Source: an uncultured Endomicrobiia bacterium
GTDB lineage: Bacteria > Elusimicrobiota > Endomicrobiia > DTEH01
NCBI GenBank assembly: GCA_937928765.1
Contig: CALFVX010000006.1
Location: 41,549 to 105,548 of the forward strand
Direction: 5' to 3'
DNA length: 64,000 bases
The position numbers and the translations under genes are program-made. Of this stretch, positions 30,630 to 41,626 are shown in pieces. The notes under the pieces are model-generated. The model did not search any database. It saw only the letters and a list, made by a program, of their open reading frames with translations, and was not told the origin of the DNA. Each line of letters begins with the position of its first letter. Positions within the stretch are counted from its first letter, which is position 1.

Positions 30630-30806
30630 AATTTTATTTTTTGTATAATATTGACTTGATAAAAAATTTTTTATATTTTTGAAACCTGATTTAAATTTTT
30701 GCATCTATAATTAAAAAAGGAATTCTTATCTTTATTAATTCTTCATAGGGTTTGAAACAATTTTAAAAATTTTAATTTTATCATAATATAAGGAGGGGGT
30801 GATTTT

Positions 30807-31097
30807 ATGAAGGTAAAACCATTAGGTGATAGAATCATAATAAAACCATTAGAAGAAAAAGAAGTTAAAAAAGGTAACATAATAATACCAGATACAGCAA
30901 AAGAAAAACCTCAACAAGGAGAAGTCGTTGCTGTTGGTAAAGGTAAAATGACTGATGATGGTAAATTAATTCCTATGGAGGTAAAAGTTGGGGATAAAAT
31001 TTTATATGGTAAATATTCTGGTACAGAGATTAAAATTGATGGTCAGGAATATTTAATTTTGCATCAGGACGATGTTTTAGGGATAATTGAAGAATAA
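30807..31097 (+). CDS. groES: Co-chaperonin GroES
   Basis: [46 protein letters not shown]. Confidence 0.97.
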   Translation: MKVKPLGDRIIIKPLEEKEVKKGNIIIPDTAKEKPQQGEVVAVGKGKMTDDGKLIPMEVKVGDKILYGKYSGTEIKIDGQEYLILHQDDVLGIIEE

Positions 31098-31134
31098 AAT
31101 TAAAAATTTATTTTAAAAAAGGAGGTAATAAACT

Positions 31135-32754
31135 ATGGCAAAACAGATTATATATTCAGACGATGTTAGAAAAGCAGTAAAATCTGGTGTTGATAAACTT
31201 GCAAATGCAGTGAAAGCAACATTAGGACCAAGAGGAAGATATGTTCTTTTAGAAAAAAAGTTTGGTTCACCAACTATAACAAATGATGGTGTTACTATTG
31301 CAAAAGAAATTGAATTAGAAGATCCTAACGAAAACATAGGTGCACAGCTTGTTCGCGAAGTATCATCAAAGACAAACGATGTTGCAGGAGATGGAACAAC
31401 AACTGCTTGTGTTTTAGCACAATCAATTATTAATGAGGGGTTAAGAAATATTGCTGCTGGTGCAAATCCTATGCATATTAAAAGAGGAATAGATAAATCA
31501 GTATCAGCGATAGTAAACGAAATAAAAGCAATGGCAAAACAGGTAAAAACTAAGGAAGAAATTGAACAAATTGCTACAATTTCTGCAAATGATAAAGAAA
31601 TTGGTAAACTTATAGCAGAGGCAATGGATAAGGTTGGTAAAGACGGAGTGATTACTGTAGAAGAAGGAAAGTCTGCAGAGACGACTCTTGAAGTAGTAGA
31701 AGGTATGCAGTTTGACAGAGGTTATATATCTCCATATTTTGTTACTGACGCAGAGAGAATGGAAGCTGTTTTAGAAGATCCATATATCATAATTACAGAT
31801 AAAAAGGTTTCTGCAATGAATGATCTTTTGCCTTTGCTTGAACAAATTGCACAATCTGGTAGATCATTTTTATTAATTGCTGAAGATGTTGAAGGAGAAG
31901 CACTTGCAACTTTAGTTGTTAACAAGATAAGAGGAACATTAAGATGTTGTGCAGTAAAAGCACCGGGTTTTGGTGATAGAAGAAAAGAGATGCTACAGGA
32001 TATTGCAATTTTAACTGGCGGCGAAGTTATCTCTGAAGAAAAAGGTGATAAACTTGATAAAGCTACAATTGACAGATTAGGTACTGCAAAAAGAGTTGTT
32101 ATTGATAAGGAAAATACTACTATAGTTAATGGTGGTGGCGATAAGAATGAAATTAAGAAAAGAATTGCTCAGATTAAAAAACAAATTGAAGAAACCAAGT
32201 CAGATTATGACAAAGAAAAATTACAAGAGCGTCTTGCAAAGCTTGCAGGTGGTGTTGCTGTAATAAATGTTGGTGCTCCAACTGAATCTGCAATGAAAGC
32301 AAAGAAGTTTAAAGTAGAAGATGCGATGCATGCAACACGTGCTGGTGTTGAAGAGGGCATAGTTCCAGGCGGAGGAGTTGCTTTATTAAGAGCAAGAGAA
32401 TTTGCTAGAACAAAAGTTAAAGCTGAGGATCCAGATGAACAAACAGGTATGAATATTGTTTGGAGAGCAGTAGAAGAACCAATAAGAACGATTGCTACAA
32501 ATGCTGGATTTGAAGGTTCTATTATTGTAGAAAAAGTTCTTTCTGAAAAAAATATAAATTATGGTTTTGATGCGGAAAAAGGTGAATTTGTAGATATGCT
32601 TAAGGAAGGAATTGTTGATCCTGCAAAAGTAGTACGTTCTGCGCTAGAGAATGCTGCAAGTATTGCTGGATATTTGTTAACTTCTGAAGTTATAGTGACT
32701 GAAATTCCTGAAAAGAAAGAAAAGTCTATGCCTCCGATGCCACCAGAATATTAA
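31135..32754 (+). CDS. groEL: Chaperonin GroEL
   Basis: [45 protein letters not shown]-terminal MPPMPPEY. Confidence 0.98.
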   Translation: MAKQIIYSDDVRKAVKSGVDKLANAVKATLGPRGRYVLLEKKFGSPTITNDGVTIAKEIELEDPNENIGAQLVREVSSKTNDVAGDGTTTACVLAQSIINEGLRNIAAGANPMHIKRGIDKSVSAIVNEIKAMAKQVKTKEEIEQIATISANDKEIGKLIAEAMDKVGKDGVITVEEGKSAETTLEVVEGMQFDRGYISPYFVTDAERMEAVLEDPYIIITDKKVSAMNDLLPLLEQIAQSGRSFLLIAEDVEGEALATLVVNKIRGTLRCCAVKAPGFGDRRKEMLQDIAILTGGEVISEEKGDKLDKATIDRLGTAKRVVIDKENTTIVNGGGDKNEIKKRIAQIKKQIEETKSDYDKEKLQERLAKLAGGVAVINVGAPTESAMKAKKFKVEDAMHATRAGVEEGIVPGGGVALLRAREFARTKVKAEDPDEQTGMNIVWRAVEEPIRTIATNAGFEGSIIVEKVLSEKNINYGFDAEKGEFVDMLKEGIVDPAKVVRSALENAASIAGYLLTSEVIVTEIPEKKEKSMPPMPPEY

Positions 32755-32797
32755 GATATACAATAAAAATTAATATTTGTAAGACATATTATAACAT

Positions 32798-32836
32798 AAA
32801 GCGGGGTTATTTTTAAAAATAACCCCGCTTTTTTGT
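32798..32836 (+). terminator. Rho-independent terminator after groEL
   Basis: 34-bp perfect palindrome AAAGCGGGGTTATTTTTAAAAATAACCCCGCTTT followed by T-rich tract. Confidence 0.9.
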
Positions 32837-32956
32837 TTTTAATTTATTCTATTTTTTGTTTATTTTTGCCATTTTTAAAATTATATTTTTATCTTGTTTT
32901 TTAATTTTATATTTAGTAAAAAATCAAAATAATTTTTAGTAAATTATTTATTTTTC

Positions 32957-33976
32957 ATGAGATATCCGTTAACTTTTCTATTAACTTTTTTATTATCTTT
33001 TTTATTAACACCATTTTTTAGATTTTTAGCTGTTAAATTTTCAATTTTAGATCATCCTGTGTCAGACATAAAAACTCATAAAACGCCAGTTCCATATTTA
33101 GGTGGTTTAGCAATAGCAGTAAGTTTTTATATTGCATTATTTTTAGTAAGGATTAACACAAACTTTCCTACAGGAACTTTGAGATCTTTAAGAGGAGTAA
33201 TTCTAGGAAGTTTTATAATTTTAATAATAGGATTAATTGATGATTTTAAATATAAAGGAATGCATTTTACTACAAAATTTTTAGGAGAAATAATTGCAGC
33301 TTTAGTAGCAGTATTTTACGGAATAAAAGTTGAGTTTATATCGCCTGAATGGTTTTCTGTTTTATTGACAATAATTTGGATAGTTGGTATTACAAATGCT
33401 ATAAATTTGATTGATGTGATGGATGGTTTATCTGCTGGGGTAAGTTTTATTTGTTGTGTTAGTTTTTTTATAATAACAAATTTTATTGAAGAAGAGATTT
33501 ATATAAGCTATGCTGTGGTATCTTTAGCTGCTGCAATATTAGGATTTTTACCTTTTAATTTATCTAAAAGATATAAAATTTTTATGGGTGATACTGGTGC
33601 TTTGTTTATAGGATTTGTGATTTCTAATATCGCTTTGGGTGGGAAATATTCTGTTAATAATCATCTTGGTGTTGTTTCTCCCTTAGTGGTTTTGTTAATA
33701 CCTATCTATGAAACATTTTTTGTTAGTACTATAAGGCTACTTCGTGGTGATTCTCCATTTTTAGGTTCTAAAGATCATTTTTCATTAAGGTTAGAATCTG
33801 CTGGATTAAAAAGAAATAAAATTTTAATTCTAACATATTTGGTAGGTTTAGCCCTTTCTGTTTTTTCTGTATTAATTGTTATATCTAATAACATCTTTTT
33901 GCCATTAATTATTTTATTTTTGATTTTTTTATTTGTTGTTGAAATCACAAAGCATCTTGTAAGAATAAGTGTATGA
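32957..33976 (+). CDS. WecA/MraY-family undecaprenyl-phosphate sugar-1-phosphate transferase
   Basis: HKTPVPYLGG, LIDDFKYKG, NAINLIDVMDGLSAG, FMGDTGALFIGF. Confidence 0.92.
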   Translation: MRYPLTFLLTFLLSFLLTPFFRFLAVKFSILDHPVSDIKTHKTPVPYLGGLAIAVSFYIALFLVRINTNFPTGTLRSLRGVILGSFIILIIGLIDDFKYKGMHFTTKFLGEIIAALVAVFYGIKVEFISPEWFSVLLTIIWIVGITNAINLIDVMDGLSAGVSFICCVSFFIITNFIEEEIYISYAVVSLAAAILGFLPFNLSKRYKIFMGDTGALFIGFVISNIALGGKYSVNNHLGVVSPLVVLLIPIYETFFVSTIRLLRGDSPFLGSKDHFSLRLESAGLKRNKILILTYLVGLALSVFSVLIVISNNIFLPLIILFLIFLFVVEITKHLVRISV

Positions 33977-35286
33977 TAATAATTTTAGGTGGTGGATTAA
34001 CAGGATTAACTTCTGCTTATCAATTAGAAAAAAATAGGAAAAATTATTTGTTGTTTGAAAAAGAAAATGTTTTAGGAGGATTATGTAGATCCGTAGAAAA
34101 AAATGGTTTTGTTTTTGATTATACCGGACATTTTTTACATTTTTCAGAAGAGCAGAGAAGTGTAAAAGATTTTGTTTTTAATTTGCTAAAAAATGATTTA
34201 TTAAAAATTCATAGAAATGCTAAAATATATACAAAATATTCTGAAACAAAAGATAAGTTATTACCTTATCCATATCAAGCAAATATTAAATTCTTGTCTA
34301 AAGAAATAAGAAAGAATTGTTTACTACAATTGTTAAATTCGCAGTTGTTATTAAAAACAAAAAAAATCTTTAATTTTGAAGACTATCTTATAAAAAATTT
34401 TGGTTCAAAGATTACCAAGTATTTTTTTAAACCATATAATGAAAAACTTTGGAAAGAAAAAATATATAATATAACAACTTCATGGGCAAAAAAATTTGTC
34501 CCAATTCCTGACTTAGAAGAAATATTGGATAGTTTTTTAAAAAAAAGGTTAAAAGATTATGGTTATAATACATATTTTTATTATCCAAAAAATTATGGTA
34601 TTCAAAAACTCATAGATGAAATAAAATCAAGATTAAACAATAAAAAGATTTTAACTTCACTCGAAGTTATAAAAATTGATTACAAAAAAAAAGAAATATT
34701 TTTTAAACATGGAAATACTTATCATACTATAAAGTATGATAAATTAATCTCTACAATCCCATTACCTGAGTTGTTAAAAATTACAAATTTTTCTTCTCAA
34801 ATTAAAAATGTTTCATATAATTTAAAGTATTCAAGTGTTTTGTGTTTTAATATTGTATTAAACAAACCTGTCTTAAAAGGAATTCATTGGATTTATTTCC
34901 CAGATAAAGATGTAATCTTTTATCGTTTAGGATGTTATCATAATATATCTAAATTTTTAGTTTTACCCAATTATGGTTCATTGTATGTTGAAGTTGGTTT
35001 TAAAAAAAATCAAAAATATGATGAAAATAAAATTTTTAATCAAGTAGTAAAAGATTTAATCAAAACAAAGATAATTTTTTCTGAAAAACAAATTGTGTTT
35101 TATGATATATTAAAAATTCCTTATGCATATGTGATTTATGATTTTTATAAAGATAAAGTCGTTCCTTATATTTTGAAGTTTTTAAAGAAAAATGATATTT
35201 ATTCTATAGGTAGATACGGTGAATGGAAGTACTCTTATATGACAGAAAATATTCAAGATGCAATAAATACTGTTAATATTTTGTAG
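33973..35286 (+). CDS. FAD-dependent amine oxidase/UDP-galactopyranose mutase-like protein
   Basis: ILGGGLTGLTSAYQLE, LFEKENVLGGLCRS, DYTGHFLH; C-terminal SIGRYGEWKY. Confidence 0.75.
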   Translation: MIIILGGGLTGLTSAYQLEKNRKNYLLFEKENVLGGLCRSVEKNGFVFDYTGHFLHFSEEQRSVKDFVFNLLKNDLLKIHRNAKIYTKYSETKDKLLPYPYQANIKFLSKEIRKNCLLQLLNSQLLLKTKKIFNFEDYLIKNFGSKITKYFFKPYNEKLWKEKIYNITTSWAKKFVPIPDLEEILDSFLKKRLKDYGYNTYFYYPKNYGIQKLIDEIKSRLNNKKILTSLEVIKIDYKKKEIFFKHGNTYHTIKYDKLISTIPLPELLKITNFSSQIKNVSYNLKYSSVLCFNIVLNKPVLKGIHWIYFPDKDVIFYRLGCYHNISKFLVLPNYGSLYVEVGFKKNQKYDENKIFNQVVKDLIKTKIIFSEKQIVFYDILKIPYAYVIYDFYKDKVVPYILKFLKKNDIYSIGRYGEWKYSYMTENIQDAINTVNIL

Positions 35287-35296
35287 TAAAAAATTT

Positions 35297-36508
35297 ATGT
35301 ATAAAAAAAAGATAAAGGTTTTACATATAATCACAAAATTAGAGTTAGGTGGTGCACAACAAAATACACTTTATACTGTAGAAAATATTAATAAAGAAAA
35401 ATTTGATGTTTACTTAATTACAGGTTGTGGTGGAATATTAGATGAAAAAGCAAAATTTATTTCTAAAAAAAAAGATGTAAAACTTTTTTTTGTAAAAAAT
35501 TTGGTTCGCGAAATTAATCCTATAAAAGATTTTATTGCTTTAGTAGAATTAATTATTTTGTTGAGCAAAATAAAACCTGATGTTGTTCACACGCATTCTT
35601 CAAAAGCAGGTATTTTAGGACGATGGTCTGCTTTTTTTGTTGGTTTAATTTGTAAAATAATAAACAAAAAAATTATAAAAATAATACATACATTTCATGG
35701 TTTTGCATTTAGTGCTTATCATAAATTTTTTGTTAGGTGGTTTTATGCTTTTTTAGAATTTTTTACTGCAATTATTTCAGACAAACTTATTTTTGTTTCA
35801 AATGACAATATAAAAACAGCAAAAATGTATAAAATAGGAAATCTTAAAAAATATATTCTTATAAGAAGTGGGATAAAAATTAGCAATTTTTATGTTTCAG
35901 ATAAAGACAAAAATTTAGGATTTTTAAAAAAGAAAGAATTTGGAATATTAGAAGAAGATAAAGTTATAACTACAATAGGTCCGTTTAAACCGCAAAAAAA
36001 TTTGTCTGATTTTATAAAAATGGTAAAAATTATAAATGATAAATTGTCAGAGATGAAAATAGGATTTTTAATTATAGGTGATGGAGAACAAAGAAATTTT
36101 TTAATTTCTTTGTCTAAAAAATTAAATGTAGAAGAAAAAATAAAATTTCTTTCATGGCAGAAAAATGTTAAAGAATTTTTTGTTATCACAGACATTTTTG
36201 TGATGACATCTTTATGGGAAGGACTACCAAGATCTGCAGTTGAAGCGTTGGTATGTGGTATTCCTGTTGTTGCTTATTCTGTTGACGGACTAAATGATAT
36301 AATTAAATCAGGAGTAAACGGATTTTTAGTAAAACCCAAAGATGTTTTTTCTTTAGCAGAAAAAGTCATTTTTTTGTTAAAAAATAATGAAATTTATAAT
36401 AATATCAAAAAAAATACTACACAAACTATTGACAAATCGTTTGATATTGATTATATGGTATTACAACAAGAAAATCTCTATTTTGAGTTAACTTCCATAA
36501 TTAATTAA
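35297..36508 (+). CDS. GT4-family glycosyltransferase
   Basis: KVLHIITKLELGGAQQ, VHTHSSKAGILGR, TSLWEGLPRSAVEALVCGIPVVAYSVDG. Confidence 0.9.
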   Translation: MYKKKIKVLHIITKLELGGAQQNTLYTVENINKEKFDVYLITGCGGILDEKAKFISKKKDVKLFFVKNLVREINPIKDFIALVELIILLSKIKPDVVHTHSSKAGILGRWSAFFVGLICKIINKKIIKIIHTFHGFAFSAYHKFFVRWFYAFLEFFTAIISDKLIFVSNDNIKTAKMYKIGNLKKYILIRSGIKISNFYVSDKDKNLGFLKKKEFGILEEDKVITTIGPFKPQKNLSDFIKMVKIINDKLSEMKIGFLIIGDGEQRNFLISLSKKLNVEEKIKFLSWQKNVKEFFVITDIFVMTSLWEGLPRSAVEALVCGIPVVAYSVDGLNDIIKSGVNGFLVKPKDVFSLAEKVIFLLKNNEIYNNIKKNTTQTIDKSFDIDYMVLQQENLYFELTSIIN

Positions 36509-36550
36509 AAAATCTTTTTAAAATTTTAAATCGTTAGGAGTTTAATTTTA

Positions 36551-37603
36551 ATGAAGAAATATAAAGTTACTTTAATACCTGGAGATGGTATAGGTCCAGA
36601 ACTTGTAGAAATTGTAAAGAATGTTGTTAAACATACAGGTGTAGAAATTGATTGGGAAGAGGTGGAAGCAGGAGAGGTTGCTTTAGAAAAATATGGTAAT
36701 GTTTTGCCAGACGAAGTTTTAAACTCAATTAAAAGAAACAAAGTGGGACTTAAAGGACCTATTACAACACCTATAGGTAGTGGATTTAGATCTGTAAATG
36801 TTGCTTTAAGGCAAGAGTTAAATTTATATGCTTGTGTACGTCCGTGCAAATTGTATAAAGGAGTGAAAACAAAATATGAAAATGTAGATTTAATTATTAT
36901 AAGAGAAAATACTGAAGATTTATATGCAGGAGTTGAATTCAAACCCTTTAGTGAAGAAGCAAAATATATAATTGGAAAATCTCAAGGAAAGATTTCTAAA
37001 GATGCGGCAATATCTATAAAACCAATTTCTACCACTGCAACAAAACGTATTGCAGAATTTGCGTTTAAGTATGCAATAAATAATAATAGAAAAAAAATTA
37101 CTGCTGTAACTAAAGCAAATATAATGAAATATACAGATGGATTATTTTTTGAAGTTTGTCGTGAAGTAGCAAAAAATTATCCACAAGTTGAATACGAAGA
37201 AAAGTTGGTAGATAATATGGCGATGCAACTTGTGCAAAAACCTGAGACCTATGATGTTTTGTTGTTGCCTAATTTATATGGTGATATAATTTCTGATTTA
37301 TGTGCAGGATTAATTGGAGGATTAGGTGTTGCACCAGGAGCGAATTTTGGTGATGAATATGCATTATTTGAAGCTGTACATGGATCTGCACCAAAGTATA
37401 AAGGATTGCACAAAGTAAATCCAACAGCTTTACTACTTTCAGCAAAAATGATGTTAGAATATTTAGCTGAAAAACAAGCAGCAGAAAAATTAGAAAAGGC
37501 GATTTCTGAAGTGATTAAAGAAGTTAAAGTTGTAACATATGATCTTGGTGGTAGTGCAAAAAATATTGAGATGGCTGAGGAAATAATTAAAAAAATGGTT
37601 TAA
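36551..37603 (+). CDS. NAD-dependent isocitrate dehydrogenase-like protein
   Basis: [74 protein letters not shown]. Confidence 0.9.
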   Translation: MKKYKVTLIPGDGIGPELVEIVKNVVKHTGVEIDWEEVEAGEVALEKYGNVLPDEVLNSIKRNKVGLKGPITTPIGSGFRSVNVALRQELNLYACVRPCKLYKGVKTKYENVDLIIIRENTEDLYAGVEFKPFSEEAKYIIGKSQGKISKDAAISIKPISTTATKRIAEFAFKYAINNNRKKITAVTKANIMKYTDGLFFEVCREVAKNYPQVEYEEKLVDNMAMQLVQKPETYDVLLLPNLYGDIISDLCAGLIGGLGVAPGANFGDEYALFEAVHGSAPKYKGLHKVNPTALLLSAKMMLEYLAEKQAAEKLEKAISEVIKEVKVVTYDLGGSAKNIEMAEEIIKKMV

Positions 37604-37616
37604 TGAAAATTTTATT

Positions 37617-38786
37617 ATGAATATATTAGTTTTAAATTGTGGTTCTTCAAGTATAAAATTTGCATTTTTTGATGAAGAAAATCGTATTTTAAAAGGAATA
37701 ATAGAACGGATAGGTTTTCATGATGCAAAAGTTTATTATATTTTTATACCTAACAATGATAAAGAAGAGTATATAGAAAGTATATTAGATCATCAAAAGG
37801 CATTAAGAATTTTGTCTAATATAATTGAAAAATATGATTTTAGGATTGATGTTATAGGACATAGAGTTGTTCATGGAGGAGAAAAATTTGTAGAACCAGT
37901 AATAATAGATGAAAAAGTAAAAGAAGATATAAAAGAGTGCATACCTCTAGCTCCTTTACACAATCCATATCATCTAATAGGTATAGAAATTTCACAACAA
38001 ATTTTTTCTGAAGCAAAAAATGTTGCTGTTTTTGATACTGCATTTCATAAAACAATTCCTGAAGAGGTAGCGATTTATCCTATACCTTACGAATATTATG
38101 AAAAATATAGAATAAGAAAATATGGATTTCATGGAACTTCACATTTTTATTTAATGTTAAAAACAGCAGAGGTTTTAAATCAACCACTGCAAAAATTAAA
38201 ACTTATAACCTGTCATTTAGGAAACGGAGCAAGTATCACTGCTATAAAATATGGTGAGAGTGTAGATACATCTATGGGATTTACTCCTGAGGCAGGTTTA
38301 ATGATGGGAACAAGAGCAGGTGATGTTGATCCTTCTGCTTTGATATATTTACAAAAAATGGAGAATCTTACACCAAAAGATATTGATTATATATTAACAA
38401 AAAGAAGTGGACTATTAGGTATTTCTAATTTAAGTTCGGATATGAGAGAAATAATATCTTTAAAAGACAAGGACCGTAAAGCAAATTTAGCTTTTAGAAT
38501 GTATTGTTATAGAGTAAAAAGATATATCTCTTCTTATATAGGTGTTTTAAACGGTTTAGATTGTATTGTTTTTTCAGCTGGTGTAGGAGAAAATTCTCCT
38601 GTTGTAAGAGAAGAAGTTTTAAAAGATATGGATAATTTAGGAATTTTGATAGATAAAGAAAAAAATTATTCTACAATAGGTAAAGATGGATTTATCTCTG
38701 CTGAAGATTCTAAAATAAAAGTTTTAGTTTTAAAAACAGATGAAGAAATGATGATTGCAAAAATTGCTAAAGAAATTATAAAATAA
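37617..38786 (+). CDS. ackA: Acetate kinase
   Basis: LVLNCGSSSIKFAFF, GHRVVHGGEKF, FDTAFHKTIPE, TCHLGNGASITAIKYGESVDTSMGFTPEAGLMMGTRAGDVDP. Confidence 0.97.
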   Translation: MNILVLNCGSSSIKFAFFDEENRILKGIIERIGFHDAKVYYIFIPNNDKEEYIESILDHQKALRILSNIIEKYDFRIDVIGHRVVHGGEKFVEPVIIDEKVKEDIKECIPLAPLHNPYHLIGIEISQQIFSEAKNVAVFDTAFHKTIPEEVAIYPIPYEYYEKYRIRKYGFHGTSHFYLMLKTAEVLNQPLQKLKLITCHLGNGASITAIKYGESVDTSMGFTPEAGLMMGTRAGDVDPSALIYLQKMENLTPKDIDYILTKRSGLLGISNLSSDMREIISLKDKDRKANLAFRMYCYRVKRYISSYIGVLNGLDCIVFSAGVGENSPVVREEVLKDMDNLGILIDKEKNYSTIGKDGFISAEDSKIKVLVLKTDEEMMIAKIAKEIIK

Positions 38787-38802
38787 ACAAAGGTCTTTTT
38801 TA

Positions 38803-39225
38803 ATGAAAATATCTATAGATAGGATAAAAAAAGAAAAAAAAGTTTTTTTAGAGTACGAAGATGAACAGTTTAAAGATAAAAATCTTCGGGAGTCAACTAA
38901 AAAACCTTTATTTGTTAGTGTAGTTTTGTCATTGATAGACAACAACGATGTTAGAGTAAAAGGCAGAATTTTAGGTGAATTTATTTTGGTATGTGATAGA
39001 TGTTGTGATAAATTTGTTCAAAATAAAGAGGTTGAAATAGATGAAGTTTTTGAGTTAGAAAAAAAAGAAATTTCTGAAAGAATGTTTTATCTTGATAATA
39101 GAATAAGAGATGTTGTTTTGGCACAGTTTCCTATTAAGTTGTTATGTGCAGAAGATTGTAAAGGTATATGTATTGGTTGTGGAGTAAATTTAAATAAAAG
39201 CGAATGTAAATGTAAAAATTTTTAA
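38803..39225 (+). CDS. DUF177/YceD-family protein
   Basis: CDRCCDKF, CAEDCKGICIGCGVNLNKSECKC; upstream of rpmF. Confidence 0.85.
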   Translation: MKISIDRIKKEKKVFLEYEDEQFKDKNLRESTKKPLFVSVVLSLIDNNDVRVKGRILGEFILVCDRCCDKFVQNKEVEIDEVFELEKKEISERMFYLDNRIRDVVLAQFPIKLLCAEDCKGICIGCGVNLNKSECKCKNF

Positions 39226-39267
39226 TAATTAAAGATATAATTTTGTTTAGTAGGATAAATTATTAAA

Positions 39268-39307
39268 AGTGAAAAAGTCATAAAGTAAGAAAGTTAAAAA
39301 GTTTATT
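39268..39307 (+). repeat. 8-bp-phased AGT repeat, five units
   Basis: AGTGAAAA AGTCATAA AGTAAGAA AGTTAAAA AGTTTATT, contiguous. Confidence 0.6.
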
Positions 39308-39366
39308 TTGGCAAAAGAGATAAACAGTGGTTATTAATATAAATAAATTTTCTAGGAGGAAAACAT

Positions 39367-39573
39367 ATGCCTAATCCTAAAAAACATCATACTCATTCAA
39401 GAACACGTATGCGTAGAGGTCAGTGGATAATTTCAGTACCAAATTTGGTTCGTTGTCCTCAATGTGGAAGTTATAAATTGCCACATAAAATTTGTCCTAA
39501 TTGTGGATATTATAAAGGTGAACTTTGGGTAACCAAAAAAGAAAAGGTTAAAAAAGAAGCAAAAACTAAATAA
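39367..39573 (+). CDS. rpmF: 50S ribosomal protein L32
   Basis: MPNPKKHHTHSRTRMRRGQW, CPQCGSYKLPHKICPNCGYYKG. Confidence 0.95.
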   Translation: MPNPKKHHTHSRTRMRRGQWIISVPNLVRCPQCGSYKLPHKICPNCGYYKGELWVTKKEKVKKEAKTK

Positions 39574-39598
39574 ATTTTTTCTTTTATATATGATAAAT

Positions 39599-40630
39599 AT
39601 GAGAATAGTAGTTGATGCAATGGGTGGTGACATAAATATTCCTGATATAAACATAGAAGGTTCATTGTTAGCAATAAAAGAATATCAAGATTTAAAAATT
39701 ATATTAGTGGGTCCTGAAAAAGAAATAAAAAAGTATATAGATAAAAAAAAACGTCGTTATTCTTTGAAAGAAGTAGAAAAAATTGAAATAATAAATACTG
39801 AAGAATTTATTACAATGGAAGAACAGCCATCAAAAGTTTTAAAAACTAAAAAAAATTCTTCTGTTGCAATAGGAATAAAAATTTTAAAAGAAAACAAAGC
39901 AGATGCGTTTGTTTCAGCAGGAAATTCTGGTGCTGTAGTTGCATTTTCTTTAGTACATATTGGTACTGTGAAGAATGTTGATAGACCAGCTATTGCAACA
40001 GTTTTGCCTACTATTAAATCTCCTTGTTTGTTGTTAGATGTTGGCGCAAATGTTGATTGTAAGCCAAAGCAATTAATAGATTTTGCATATATGGGTAAAA
40101 TTTATAGTGAATATGTTTTAAATAAAAAAAATCCAACAGTAGCTTTACTGTCAATAGGTAGTGAAGAAAGTAAAGGCAACAACCAAATTTTGGAAACATA
40201 TCAAATTTTAAAACAATATAGAGGTTTAAATTTTATAGGTAATATTGAAGGTAAAGACATACCTTTTGGTGTTGCAGATGTTGTGGTTACTGACGGTTTT
40301 GTAGGTAATATAATATTAAAATTTGGTGAAGGAGTTGCTGAAATGTTGTTGTCGCTCATAAAACAATCTTTGAAAAGACATCCTTTTGCATGGTTTTCTT
40401 TGCCTTTTGTATGGAATGCTATAAGAGATTTGAGAAAAAAAGTTGATTTTACAGAATATGGTGGAGCACCATTGCTGGGATTAGAGAAAGTTTGTATTAT
40501 TTCCCATGGTAGGTCTAATGCAAAAGCTATAAAAAATGCCATAAAAGTAGCAAAACAAATGGTAGAAAAAAATGTTAACTCAATAATTTCTAATTCAATG
40601 GAAGGAATTTTTTATGAAGAAAAAAGTTAA
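39599..40630 (+). CDS. plsX: Phosphate acyltransferase PlsX
   Basis: IVVDAMGGD, SAGNSGAVVAFSL, LLDVGANVDCKP, VVTDGFVGNIILK. Confidence 0.96.
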   Translation: MRIVVDAMGGDINIPDINIEGSLLAIKEYQDLKIILVGPEKEIKKYIDKKKRRYSLKEVEKIEIINTEEFITMEEQPSKVLKTKKNSSVAIGIKILKENKADAFVSAGNSGAVVAFSLVHIGTVKNVDRPAIATVLPTIKSPCLLLDVGANVDCKPKQLIDFAYMGKIYSEYVLNKKNPTVALLSIGSEESKGNNQILETYQILKQYRGLNFIGNIEGKDIPFGVADVVVTDGFVGNIILKFGEGVAEMLLSLIKQSLKRHPFAWFSLPFVWNAIRDLRKKVDFTEYGGAPLLGLEKVCIISHGRSNAKAIKNAIKVAKQMVEKNVNSIISNSMEGIFYEEKS

Positions 40631-41609
40631 AATTTTATCTACGGGGTCGTATCTTCCAGCTAAAATATTGACAAATTTTGATTTAGAAAAAATGGTAGAT
40701 ACTTCTGACGAGTGGATTAGTACAAGAACTGGTATAAAAGAAAGAAGAATTGTAGAAGAGAATGTTGCAACAAGTGATATTGCTGCAGAAGCTGCTAGAG
40801 TATGTCTTAAAAAAGCAAATTTAACTGCAGACGATGTTGATACAATTATTGTTGCTACCATAACACCTGATATGTTTTTCCCTTCTACAGCATGTATGGT
40901 GCACAAAAAATTAGGTGGGAAAAACGAGCCAGCAGCGTTTGATATCTCTGCTGCATGTAGTGGATTTATATATGGACTAACTTTAGCAGAGGATTTGTTG
41001 ATATCAGGAAAAAGTAAAAATTTGTTATTGATAGCAGCAGATACAATGTCAAAATTTACTAATTGGAAAGACAGAAATACTTGTGTATTGTTTGGTGATG
41101 GAGCAGGTGCTATGTTGTTAACCTCAACTGAAGATGAAAATGAAGAAAATTCTATATTATCTACCTGTTTGGGAGCAAACGGTAACTATGACGAATTATT
41201 ATATATTCCAGCTGGTGGGTCAAGAATGCCTGCTTCTTTAGAAACTGTACAAAAAAATTTGCATACTGTAGTTATGAGTGGTAAAGAAGTTTTTAAAGTT
41301 GCTGTAACTAAGATGGTTGAGACAGCATTAAAAGCGTGTTCATTAGCAAATATTTCTCCACAACAACTTGATCTTTTAATTCCTCATCAGGCAAATTTAC
41401 GTATTATTAATGCTGTAGGAGAAAGATTAGGTGTGGATTTGTCAAAAGTTTTTATTAATGTGCACAAATATGGTAATATGTCAGCAGCAACTGTTATTGT
41501 AGGTTTAGACGAAGCAATTTCTCAAGGCAAAGTCAAAAAAGGTTCTATTTTAGAATTAGTTACTTTTGGTGGAGGTTTTACTTGGGGTGCGGCAATAATT
41601 AAATTGTGA
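40614..41609 (+). CDS. fabH: 3-oxoacyl-ACP synthase III
   Basis: ILSTGSYLPAKILTN, DEWISTRTGIKERRI, ISAACSGFIYGL, LIPHQANLRI. Confidence 0.97.
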   Translation: MKKKVKILSTGSYLPAKILTNFDLEKMVDTSDEWISTRTGIKERRIVEENVATSDIAAEAARVCLKKANLTADDVDTIIVATITPDMFFPSTACMVHKKLGGKNEPAAFDISAACSGFIYGLTLAEDLLISGKSKNLLLIAADTMSKFTNWKDRNTCVLFGDGAGAMLLTSTEDENEENSILSTCLGANGNYDELLYIPAGGSRMPASLETVQKNLHTVVMSGKEVFKVAVTKMVETALKACSLANISPQQLDLLIPHQANLRIINAVGERLGVDLSKVFINVHKYGNMSAATVIVGLDEAISQGKVKKGSILELVTFGGGFTWGAAIIKL

Positions 41610-41626
41610 TATGGAGGATTTTTTAT

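Noticed and set aside
30630-30806. Possible CIRCE or heat-shock sigma site upstream of groES
   Set aside because: No TTAGCACTC-N9-GAGTGCTAA palindrome is present; TTGAAA-like hexamers occur but spacing is poor and AT content makes them weak evidence
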